In this document: piece by piece, positions 54,405 through 64,000 of the stretch
How the letters are laid out: each line of letters begins with the position of its first letter
Position numbering within the stretch: position 1 is the first letter of the stretch
Source of the DNA: Drosophila miranda
Taxonomy: Eukaryota; Arthropoda; Insecta; Diptera; Drosophilidae
NCBI RefSeq assembly: GCF_003369915.1
Contig: NW_022881614.1
Span: forward strand, 868,001 to 932,000
Direction of reading: 5' to 3'
DNA: 64,000 nt
The notes under the pieces: generated by a model
What the model was told of the DNA's origin: nothing
The model's input: only the letters and a program-made list of their open reading frames with translations
Databases searched by the model: none
Program-made: the position numbers and the translations under genes

Positions 54405-55060
54405 AGTACCTTCATATTAAATTAACGAAATAGGAAATACAAAGGCCTATACTACGGCTTACACGCAACATGTCTTTAAATACCAGCAACATTGCGACTG
54501 TTTTTGTTGAACTATTTTGTTTAAACATTGTTTTAGTCAAAATACAATAAAAGCCAGGACTAAAACCTAGCCAATCTTGTAGAAAATGTATTCATAAACG
54601 GCCTAAAGTTATGTGGGCAGAACTAACGGAACTAACAGAATTAATCAACGGAATCTCTAAATTGAGCAATATGAACGACTATCCTCATTCGTTTTTTTGT
54701 TTGACCTTTTTCGCTAAAACTTGTTTTTAGGCTAAATCCAATAAAAGCAAGTATTCAAAAAAAGCCAGTCAAGTAGAAAATTGATTCATTAATTGGATAA
54801 AACTATGTTGGCGTGGCTAAATGTTCTATATATTTATTAATATTCGAGGGAAAATCAAAAACGAGTATTTATTGGTGAATTTGCTAATTCACGTAAAATG
54901 TTTCTGGGCATACCCTGGGGGAAATGGGTGTTATTGAATTGAGAAACTGTTTGTCATCCCAGTCTCCAAAGAACGCCAAACCAACTTCGTCTCTGTTTTA
55001 AATATAACAACAATATTTTGCAGTTTATTGTATTCTTACAGAGATCAAGAATAGGTTGAT
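54405..55060 (+). repeat. AT-rich repeat blocks shared with 61810-62560
   Basis: 54405-54650 matches 62037-62260 (CAGCAACATTG, TTGAACTATTTTGTTTAA, CCAATCTTGTAGAAAAT). 54725-54870 matches the module at 24150-24480 and 62420-62560. 54945-55060 matches 61815-61930 (ATATTTTGCAG, ACAGAGA). The blocks belong to the same family as the promoter/first-exon units. Confidence 0.65.
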
Positions 55061-55331
55061 TTTGATTAAATAATGATTATTTCTGATTTGTATTGTATAA
55101 TTATTATATTTGATTTTTATTGTATAATTATTATTCTTGATTTTTATTGAATTATTATTATTTTTGATTTTTATTGTATAATTATTATTATAATTAATTA
55201 ATTAATAATTCTTGATTTTTATTGAATATTTCTTATTTTGGATTTTTATTGAATAATTGTTATTTTTGGATCAAAACATTTAATTTATAATTATTATTTG
55301 ATTTTTATTGTATAATTCTTATTATAATTAT
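55060..55331. repeat. AT-rich minisatellite, about 30-bp unit
   Basis: Degenerate tandem copies of TGATTTTTATTGTATAATTA. The array resumes after the BEL element (61726-61805), so the element inserted into it. Confidence 0.8.
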
Positions 55332-55509
55332 TGTTGTCGAGAAAAATTAGCTTATATATACTTGGTTTAAAGCAAGGGCACAGATACCCTACATAAAGAA
55401 AAAAGAGAGAAGAAAAATGGCCACACCGTTGCCCGCAACCAACGCCTAAGTACCTATGAAGATAAGCGATTGTGTTTTATCCGCAATTCTCACGTTCCTG
55501 GACTCAACA
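55332..55509 (+). repeat. 5' LTR of the BEL/Pao element, internally deleted (178 bp)
   Basis: Matches the 3' LTR at both ends, but about 127 bp between the ATGGCCACAC and GCAACCAACGCC blocks is missing. Confidence 0.9.
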
Positions 55510-55668
55510 TCTTTTATTTCGCTTCTTGGAAGCCAATGACGCTAGAGTTCTTGGAGTTTGTATGAAGACGGGCAGAGACTCGTGGTGCAAGCACTGAAGT
55601 ATACTGGACATTGGAGAAGCGACGGAACCCACAAGGAGACGGTCATCTCGCTCGTGGGTGGATAATAA

Positions 55669-57118
55669 ACATTGCAGAACACGGAGGCCAACGTGGGTGC
55701 GCACGTCAGGCAGCTGAAAAAAGCTCACATTTATATGTATGTATGCGAGATCGTGCACATACTGCCATCTCGCTCTAACCAACGAAGTTCTTGCGGGCCA
55801 GCAACTAGAGGCTTGAGTGCGCAGTTGGCTGATGAAATCGAGTGAAAATTTCTGGATTGTGGTTTGTTTGGTAAGTGCCAATTTGATTGTTGATTTGGGG
55901 AAAGGTTAGTCTGCGGGTGATGATAACCAGAGCAATGAGCAAATTAAGGGCAACGGATGAAATGGACGAGGACAACGTTGAGATGGGAAAAGTGGAAAGA
56001 GAATCCGCGCAAGGTGAAGCCTCAAATATGGAGGGGGCCGGGCCCGGCACATCAAAAGAAGCCCACTCATGGCGTTGTTAACGTTATGATGGAGATGTGG
56101 CGCCAAATGCAAGAAGGTCAGCGGGCCAATGCAATGCAAATGCAGCAGTTCCAAATGGAAGTTCTGCGGATGAATCAAATTCAAATGGAAAAAACTAATA
56201 TACTTCTGCGATCCCTTGGTATTAGTGGAAGGACAACTGGCGAGCCAGGACCACAATCAACCACGGCTGAGCCCTCAGTGATATCAGACGCAGTCTCATC
56301 ACCAAGGCAACCGGTTCCTTCTCAGGAAACGCAAAGAAAATTGTACGATCCACCGGAGTTTAATGGTGCTCCCGAAGAGTGGCCAATGTTCAAACATTGC
56401 AGAACACGGAGGCCAACGTGGGTGCGCACGTCAGGCAGCTGAAAAAAGCTCACATTTATATGTATGTATGCGAGATCGTGCACATACTGCCATCTCGCTC
56501 TAACCAACGAAGTTCTTGCGGGCCAGCAACTAGAGGCTTGAGTGCGCAGTTGGCTGATGAAATCGAGTGAAAATTTCTGGATTGTGGTTTGTTTGGTAAG
56601 TGCCAATTTGATTGTTGATTTGGGGAAAGGTTAGTCTGCGGGTGATGATAACCAGAGCAATGAGCAAATTAAGGGCAACGGATAAAATGGACGAGGACAA
56701 CGTTGAGATGGGAAAAGTGGAAAGAGAATCCGCGCAAGGTGAAGCCTCAAATATGGAGGGGGCCGGGCCCGGCACATCAAAAGAAGCCCACTCATGGCGT
56801 TGTTAACGTTATGATGGAGATGTGGCGCCAAATGCAAGAAGGTCAGCGGGCCAATGCAATGCAAATGCAGCAGTTCCAAATGGAAGTTCTGCGGATGAAT
56901 CAAATTCAAATGGAAAAAACTAATATACTTCTGCGATCCCTTGGTATTAGTGGAAGGACAACTGGCGAGCCAGGACCACAATCAACCACGGCTGAGCCCT
57001 CAGTGATATCAGACGCAGTCTCATCACCAAGGCAACCGGTTCCTTCTCAGGAAACGCAAAGAAAATTGTACGATCCACCGGAGTTTAATGGTGCTCCCGA
57101 AGAGTGGCCAATGTTCAA
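55669..57118 (+). repeat. 725-bp tandem duplication in the BEL gag region
   Basis: 55669-56393 and 56394-57118 are almost identical (I noticed one difference, GATGAAATGG against GATAAAATGG). The unit holds the leader, the presumed gag start and the first part of gag. The right copy continues into the intact gag downstream. The left copy breaks off at TGTTCAA. Confidence 0.9.
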
Positions 57119-57711
57119 CGAAGCTTTCACTATGACCACTGCAGAGTACGGATACAGTGACAGGCAAAATTTGTTACGCCTCCAAAAGGCAATAAAGGGC
57201 AAGGCTAGGGAGACCGTTGAATGTTTGCTTATTCACAGTTCTAACGTTTCAAATATTTTAGAGACCCTTAAACAAAATTTTGGTAGACCGGAGAAACTCG
57301 TAAAAAGCCAGATTAGTCGCGTTAGAGAATTTCCGAGCATTCGCGAAGGTTCAAGTAGAGTTCAAAATGAAGGTACAAAACTTGGCTTCATTCTTAGAAG
57401 CAGCTAACGCACATCAGCAGTTAAAAAACCCAACATTAATGGAGGAGTTAATCTTAAAGTTGCCAGTGCAACAGAGACTGGAGGGGGCACGCCATTCCAA
57501 GCAACTAGGAGATGAAAAATCGATCAGTCATTTAAGTCTATGGCTTCAGAGATTGGCCGAAGAAGTGCAAGACGCAGGATTGGTTGACGATCAGGCGACG
57601 TTCAAGCCAAAGAAGGAAAACATGGAGACTATTCCATGCAAACGACATCGGACTTGTAACCATGAAGGCGTGCTCCGCCTGCAATGGGAAACACGACTTG
57701 GAAAACTGTAA
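56612..57711 (+). pseudogene. gag: BEL Gag, frameshifted
   Basis: The start region (MITRAMSKLRATDKMDED) changes frame near 56790 into VNVMMEMWRQMQEGQ and KLYDPPEFNGAPEEWPMF. This is typical of BEL Gag, with EFNG.. and W.MF followed by KAIKGKARETVECLL. Another frame change near 57365 leads into SFLEAANAHQQL. The first frameshift is present in both copies of the 725-bp duplication, so it is older than the duplication. Confidence 0.75.
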
Positions 57712-60542
57712 CTCATTTGCCCAGTTAGAACTTGAAAAAAAATGGCAGCATGTAAGGGAAAGAAAATTATGCTTCAATTGCCTAAAGTACGGCCATCGTA
57801 GTCAAAAATGTAGACGACATCACCAATGTGGACTTGATGGATGTGCCAAACGCATTCACCGTTTGCTCCATGCAGAATCAGTTAATCAACCAGGCGAGGA
57901 AGTAAAGTTCACAGGAACAGCAACGCATGAGGCTAGCTCAATGATTTTGTTTAAGATATTGCCTGTTAATCTTCATGCTAAAAATAAAATAGTGAGGTGC
58001 CACGCCTTTTTGGATGAAGGTTCTGCAGTAACCCTTATAAATGAAAGCCTGGCAGACGAGTTAGGATTACATGGGCCCAAAGAAAGTCTGACATTGCAAT
58101 GGTTTGGAGAAAAGACATCAACGGAATTGGTCAGCATATTTAATATTGGAATATCTGATGAACGTGGAGGCAAGGTCTATGCACTAAACGGAGTAAGGAC
58201 TATTAAGGATTTACGGCTGCCGAAGCAATCCGTAAACATGTCTGAGCTAAGTTCGCAATACCCACACATAAAGAGTATTCCTGTAAAAGGCTATAGAAAT
58301 GCCTGAAATACTAATCGGACTAGATAACCTACATTTGATAGCTCCAAAGCAAATGAGATCTATGGGATACGTTGGGCCAGCCATTGCATTAACCAATCTG
58401 GGATGGGTTGCGTATGGAAAATGTCGCGGAGAATCAGGACCCATGAGTAATGTAAAGGCCGTACATCTGGTTAAACACAATGACGAGCACATTGAACAGT
58501 TGGTGCGAGACTACATCACGAATTCGGAAATGGATGTGCGGATTGTGAAGAGCCACGTAGAAGGTCGAGAAACTGAGAGATCGAACCGATTGCTATCAAC
58601 CACGACAAAACGTATTGGTGACCGTTTTGAAACGGGATTACTATGGAAAGTGGATGACGTCGTCTTGCCTGACAGCAAGAAAATGGCAATAAAGAGACAA
58701 TTGTCTTTGGAAAGAAAATTTATACATGATCCAGAGTACTACAAAAAATACTGCGACCTGATGGAAGCATACGAAGAAAAGTCATACATTCGGCATATCA
58801 CAAGCAATGAACTGGAAGTGGACAAGAAAAAAGAATGGTTCCTGCCTCATTTTGGGGTCTTAAATCCTAACAAGCCCGGCAAGTTGAGAATTGTTTTCGA
58901 CGCGGCTGCAGAAGTCGATGGAGTGTCGTTAAACTCCATGCTCATGACTGGCCCCGACGGGTATCAATCCCTAACGGACATTCTTATGAGGTTCAGACAG
59001 AAACCGATTGGAGTCTGTGCTGACATAGCAGAAATGTTCCACCAAGTCATAATACGAAAGGAGGATCGATGTGCCCAACGCATACTATGGAGGAAGAATC
59101 CAGGCGACGAGATGAAGGAGTATGAAATGCAGGTCATGACCTTTGGAGCCAAATGTTCACCGGCCTCTGCTCAATATGTGAAAAATAGAAACGCACTTGA
59201 ATTTAAGGAATCGTATCCAGATGCGGTGAATGCCATTATTAAAAACCATTATGTGGACGATTTGGTGCATTGTTTTTCATCCGAAGAATCGGCTGTGAGA
59301 GTCGTGAAGGAGATAGTTGACATTCACAAAAAGGGAGGATTCGAACTGAGAAAGTTTGTGTCCAATTCGAAATTCTTCAACAAGGTTTTTGGTAACGAAC
59401 AAGTAGCTGAACCCATAACTCTTGATAGGGATGAATCTTCGCATTATCAAAAGGTCCTGGGAATGTACTGGTGTACACGCAGCGACGAATTTGGGTTCTC
59501 ACTTTCGTTTAACAAAATTGACGCATCAATCTTTTCAGAATCAAGAAAACCGTCTAAGCTAGAAGTATTGCGAGTGGTTATGTCTGTGTTTGACCCATTT
59601 GGAATTCTAGCCGAATATTCCCTGATCGCTAAACTGCTTCTGCAGTCAATATGGCAAAAGCGAACAGAGTGGGACCAGCCAATTGAGGGCGACGATATAA
59701 AGCAATGGAAATGTTGGTTGCGCAGCCTAAGCCAAGCATGCAAGATAAGGATACCCCGATGTTACGCTGAAGAGTTCTTTGGGGAACCAATTGAACTACA
59801 CATATTTTGCGATGCGAGTGAGTCAGCTTATGCAGCAGTTGGATACTGGCGCATACGTACGAAATCTGGATGGAAGTCCGCATTTATAATGGGAAAGACC
59901 AAGTGTGCCCCTATGAAACTATCGACCATACCCAGGCTCGAGCAGGCGGCAGTGCTAGGAACTCGTCTCAGGAAATGTATTCTTGAGGGTCACGACGTCA
60001 ACCCCAAATGTGTCCACATGTGGTCCGACTCCAAGACTGTCTTAGCATGGATTAAATCAGATCACAGAAAATATAAGCCATATGTAGGACACAGAATTGA
60101 CGAGATACTTGAAGCCACAAGGTTGGAAGATTGGCATTGGGTGCCTACTAAGGATAACCCGGCAGACTTTGGCACCAAACTCAGATCTGGAACTCGAGAA
60201 ACCTCCTGGTTGAGAGGCCCTCAATTCCTTCAAGAGGACGCAAGTCAATGGAATCTAGGAACTTCAGACGTTGGTGACACGGAACTGGAACTAAGAAGCA
60301 AGTTTACGTTATCAATCAATGAGATGTCTTCAGATGGATCTGTCAATATCGTATTCAGGGAGTTGCTGGAAAGGTTCTCTTCATTTACAAGGCTGATGCG
60401 ATTTGTCGCTTGGGTCTACAGGATGTGTGATCGTAAGATCAAACGAAAAGTCTACCTTGATGTAGCTGAAATTGACTCTCTCCGTACGTACGCCCATTCT
60501 CATATGTTGGAATCGACTATATGGGACCGTTTCTGGTTGTAA
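57584..60542 (+). pseudogene. pol: BEL Pol: zinc knuckles, protease, RT, RNase H
   Basis: Frame 57584-58306 carries zinc-knuckle cysteines (CSACNGKHDLENC, CFNCLKYGHRSQKC) and protease FLDEGSAVTLI. A 1-nt change near 58303 leads to frame 58299-60542 with RT (LRIVFDAAAEVDG, GVCADIAEMFHQV, HYVDDLVHCF) and the RNase H region (HIFCDASESAYAAVGY, MWSDSKTVLAWI). RT and RNase H are uninterrupted over 747 codons. Confidence 0.85.
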
Positions 60543-61387
60543 GAGGAAGGAGTACCGAGAAACGCTGGATATGCATATTTACATGCCTTACAATAAGAGC
60601 AATTCGTTTGGAAATTGCCAGGGACCTGACAACAGATACGTGTCTTCGAGTATTGCATAACTTCATGGCGCGGCGCGGAAGACCAGTAAGAATCCGATCT
60701 GACAATGGTACCAATTTGGTGGGAGCTGAGCGTGAATTGAAAAGAAAATTACAGGACCTCGATCACATTAGAATAGCGAACGAGCTGTCAACCAAGCAGA
60801 TCGAATGGCTGTTTAATTGCCCGCTAAGCCCCCATGCAGGTGGGTGCTGGGAAAGATTGGTATGCAGTGTGAAGAGGGCCATAGGACACGCGCTGCATGA
60901 CAAAAACCTGAAAGAAGACATACTCTATAGCCTAATGTGTAACGCTGAAAACATAGTAAATTCCAGACCGCTTACACACATTGCTCTGGATAACACCACA
61001 GACGATCCGATAACCCCTAATCACTTTCTTTTAGGTTCTCCCAATTCTAGCCAGACACCACATCCACAAGAGGAGAAGTACCAGCCAACTCGAAAGGAAT
61101 GGCGCATCGCTCAGCAGATCTCACACTCATTTTGGAACAAGTGGCTTAATGAGTACCTACCAGACTTATGCAGACGGACAAAGTGGCATCACCCAGTGCC
61201 ACCACTCGCTGAAATGGACATTGTTCTTATCTGTGATAAGAACCTTCATCGATCTCAATGGAAAAAGGGAGTTATTCTAGCAGTCACGCCTGGACGCGAC
61301 GGACAGGTTCGCTCAGCCACTGTAAAGACGACGGCTGGAGTTCTACACCGCCCAACCTGTATGCTGGCAAAGCTAGACATATTGTGA
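60521..61387 (+). pseudogene. pol: BEL integrase, N-terminal part deleted
   Basis: The readable part starts at MGPFLVVRGRSTEKRW and includes RIRSDNGTNLVGA, SPHAGGCWERLV and the C-terminal region ending at 61387. The zinc-binding H2C2 region and the first catalytic Asp that should precede GPF are missing, so RNase H runs almost directly into the core across a deletion near 60520-60540 with frame change. Confidence 0.8.
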
Positions 61388-61420
61388 ATCACGAGCGTGC
61401 TTGATTCACGGTGGTGGGGA

Positions 61421-61725
61421 TGTTGTCGAGAAAAATTAGCTTATATATACTTAGTTTTAAGCAAGGGCACAGATACCCTACATAAAGAAAAAAGAGAAGA
61501 AAAATGGCCACACTATGAAAAGACAAGAAGGTCACATTAGTTTGAGCAGTCGAAGAAAGAGCGGGGAGAAAAGACGAAGCGTGCGTAGATATATTACCTA
61601 CATATAAGAATAAAATGTATTAACCTCCTTTTGCAAATAGGAAATAAAACGCAACCAACGCCTAAGTACCTATGAAGATAAGCGATTGTGTTTTATCCGC
61701 AACTCTCACGTTCCTGGACTCAACA
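61421..61725 (+). repeat. 3' LTR of the BEL/Pao element (305 bp)
   Basis: The full-length copy. It contains an AATAAAA hexamer region near 61610-61650 that would serve as polyadenylation signal. Confidence 0.9.
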
Positions 61726-62640
61726 ATTATTATTTTTTTATATGTAGTATTATTATTTCTGACTTTTATTGAATAAAGATTATTTTTGATTTTTATTGTT
61801 TGTGATTTTTTTTCATGTTTGTCATCCTAGGCTCCAATTAATGCAAAAACAATTTTGTCTCTGCTTTAAACCTATTGCAACGATATTTTGCAGCTCATCG
61901 TCTTTCTACAGAGACCAAGATATAAGGATATATGTATATAAATACAAGATAATAATAATATGTATGAATATGTCTAAAACATATATATACATATGAGAAA
62001 ATTTCTTGATTAATTACGTTTTAAAAACAGTTCGGAAAACAGGATCTTCATATAAAATTAACGAAATAGGGTATACAAGGGCATATACACGCATCATGTC
62101 TTAAAATACCAGCAACATTGAGACTGTTTTTTTGTTGAACTATTTTGTTTAAGCCTCGTTCTAGTCAAAACACAATAAAAGCATGGACTAAAAACTAACC
62201 AATCTTGTAGAAAATTTATTCGTCAATGGCCTAAAATTATGTGGGTAGAACTAAAGGTTTTAGTTAGACAGAATTATTCAACGGAATATAAAAAACGAGG
62301 AATATGTATGATGGAACTTGAATTCGTCAGTATATTTTTCAAATGAGACTGATTTCTGAGGGTCGGACGGACAAAACAAAGATTACGGACCAATGAGCTT
62401 CCTATTTCGTAGCCTTAACAACAGAAATCCAATAAAAGCAAATATTTAGAATAAGCCAGTCAAGTAGAAAATAGATTCACTAATCGGATAACATTATGTG
62501 GGCATGGCTAAATGTTCTATATAGCTACTAATATTCCACGGAATATCAAAAACGAGGAATATGTATGATGGAACTTGAATTCGTCAGTATATTTACGGTA
62601 TATTTTTCAAATCAGACGGTATATTTGATCGATAAATCCA
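61726..62640. repeat. minisatellite remnant and promoter/first-exon repeat units upstream of mei-S332
   Basis: After the resumed AT minisatellite come repeat blocks shared with 54405-55060. A unit with CCAATGAGCTTCCTATTTCG (about 62389) again copies the start of the RUN gene. GGTATATTTTTCAAAT motifs follow (62597-62625), just before mei-S332. This may be the native promoter region of mei-S332, from which the other copies derive. Confidence 0.55.
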
Positions 62641-62718
62641 TTTGCAATACTTCGAATAAACGCGGTATCAATTTAATTTAAGCGTCGCGTCTTGGAAAAA
62701 TCTGAAAATATATGTAAA

Positions 62719-63921
62719 ATGGGTACAAACATAGAGCAGCAATACAAAATATTGAATGCTGAACTGATGGACCACGTACAGAAAATACGTGTGGAGCTGG
62801 GGGAGTACAAAAAGCTGGTCGTCGGTCTGCAAACGGAGCTGTTGGAGATGCGAGAGTCTCACGTCCTGGAAATGGACTTAAAAAAAGCAGCTGAAGTACG
62901 GCATCAGCACCCTGCTCAAAAATTTGGATCTGAAGGAGGACTTTCTTACCGGCGTTACCCACACCACGCCTTCTGTCCATCGACGGTCGAACATCAAGGA
63001 AATTTGTTATATGCGTCGTATAAGTAGCCTTACCCGATCTTCAGTGACTTGTTCACCCACCCGTCGCCGCAGCAGTACCGTCCGTGCCGGTAGTGGTAGT
63101 AGCAGCGCTATTATAACAGAAGACGCCACAGATGTGGATACAACCACAGCCTCAGAGGATACACACAGACCGCTAATTAGACAGCCTTTGCCCGTGCGGA
63201 TTCAATGTACTAATAATATATTTACTTTTAGAACATCGATAGCGCAGTTACGCCACCTCCAAGACGTGTTGCGGAAATGGCCTGGGCCCTTGAAGACACT
63301 GACGAGGAATCTCCCACCATTCCAGTGGTGGAGTCCTGTGAACCCGACGAGATACTCGCGGCACTGTCTCCATGTGACCAAGCTGACAGCCTCTTCTCCA
63401 TTCTAGAGGAAACGGACAGCGAGGATGCCGCGGATACCTCGTCAGTGGAGGTTGGAGATGCAGCAGAGGCCCCAATCAGCGCTGCATCCAGGCGGGACCG
63501 AGTCCTTCGCGGGCTTTGCGAAAACGTGCCCAAGGAGACTGGCAAACAAGTAAAGACCGTCTTGGCCATTCCCTGCCATGATAATGACAGCAGCTACGAC
63601 GTGAGCATACAGAAGCCGCGGCAGGCCCTTACGCCCAGCTTGTCCATTGAGACGTCGAGACAGAGCCAGTTCAATGGAATTGGCAGTCGGTCTGGCAGAA
63701 CTAGCACACCTTTACCCTCCCCGGTCCCTGACATACATCAGAAGACGGTTAGTGTGGCCAGGGGCAGGGGCAGGCCCAGAGGCAGAGGCAGAGGAAGTGC
63801 CAAACCCACTAACGACACGCTCAGTCCGAGTGACCCGCTCAGTGGCGATGCAGATATGTCCAGTGCCAGCTGCAGCACCAGTGGACGGCCGAGTCGTAAG
63901 TGTCGTCCCACCTCGTATTAA
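62719..63921 (+). CDS. mei-S332: mei-S332 (shugoshin), with frameshift and early stop
   Basis: MGTNIEQQYKILNAELMD opens a coiled coil closely resembling the MEI-S332 N-terminus. The C-terminal shugoshin motif SGRPSRKCRPTS and FNGIGSRSG nearby agree with the fly protein, which protects centromeric cohesion in meiosis by recruiting PP2A. The N-terminal frame is lost at an A7 run (62878-62884) and continues one base off as YGISTLLKNLDLKEDFL and RRSNIKEICYMRR. An intron ending at 63231 (branch-like CTAAT, TTTACTTTTAG) restores frame 1 at NIDSAVTPPPRR. The donor is uncertain (63134 or 63194; the latter gives an intron too short to be likely). TAA 63919 comes right after RPTSY, while the codons beyond it (EPKINAKMRND) still resemble the expected tail. 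So one homopolymer change and one apparent nonsense change are present. Confidence 0.85.
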
Positions 63922-63927
63922 GAGCCA

Positions 63928-63934
63928 AAAATAA
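63928..63934 (+). terminator. polyadenylation signal candidate of mei-S332
   Basis: An AAATAAA run a few bases after the stop codon. It lies unusually close, so a later signal outside the window may be the real one. Confidence 0.3.
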
Positions 63935-64000
63935 ATGCAAAAATGCGCAACGACTCTCTCCCTACCAAAAAGTCTTCGAAATAGATTTACATGTTTGGTT

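Larger units (their letters stand above)
55332..61725 (+). mobile_element. BEL/Pao LTR retrotransposon
   Basis: LTRs at 55332-55509 and 61421-61725 (TGTTGTCGAG start, GGACTCAACA end) are flanked by a perfect 5-bp target duplication ATTAT (55327-55331 and 61726-61730). The protein order gag, DEGS-type protease, RT with YVDD, RNase H, integrase is that of the BEL/Pao group. Damage: the 5' LTR lacks about 127 bp present in the 3' LTR, a 725-bp part of the gag region is duplicated in tandem, several frameshifts occur, and the start of integrase is deleted. The family within BEL/Pao is not assigned. Confidence 0.9.

Overview
This is eukaryotic, almost certainly Drosophila, DNA. Small introns carry GTRAGT donors and pyrimidine-rich acceptors. 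An INE-1/DINE-1 Helitron-like repeat and several Drosophila-type LTR retrotransposons are present. Three host genes are recognisable by protein family: an Acox57D-type acyl-CoA oxidase, Vrp1 (WIP/verprolin) and mei-S332 (shugoshin). In D. melanogaster these genes lie on 2R (Muller element C). The INE-1 copy is about 1.15 kb, like the ISX/ISY Helitrons reported from D. miranda, so I favour the obscura group. The high TE load, together with coding lesions in nearly every host gene, would fit the decaying neo-Y (Muller C) of D. miranda. That is inference. Several lesions are 1-nt homopolymer length changes and could be consensus errors.

Layout. 1-1162 (+): last four exons of an acyl-CoA oxidase. 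1931-18733 (-): a secreted mucin-like gene; its signal-peptide exon (18637-18733) is separated from its other exons (1931-5203) by a 13.4-kb intron. That intron carries a complete 9.4-kb Ty3/gypsy-type element (6541-15917) with 2.16-kb LTRs and a RING-H2 domain ahead of gag. 20015-21164: INE-1. 24095-25795 (+): duplicated promoter/first-exon units leading into a RUN-domain pseudogene. 27042-32753 (-): Vrp1 in eight exons with several lesions. 34166-36578 (+): two tandem fibrinogen-domain genes, both damaged. 38119-47573 (-): a second Ty3/gypsy-type element with an unusual 740-codon third ORF. 49411-52150 (+): a 3'-truncated third Ty3/gypsy element. 53775-53905: aldehyde dehydrogenase gene fragment. 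55332-61725 (+): a BEL/Pao element inserted in an AT-rich minisatellite. 62719-63921 (+): mei-S332.

Most of the window is therefore a TE-rich, gene-poor stretch in which unrelated host genes (peroxisomal oxidation, actin/WASp regulation, secreted fibrinogen-like proteins, centromeric cohesion) sit in chromosomal order. No operon-like or functional linkage is visible. The best candidates for something undescribed are the third ORF of the 38-47.5 kb element, the RING-H2 leader of the 6.5-16 kb element, and the repeat family that copies a promoter plus the first codons of the RUN gene to at least three places.
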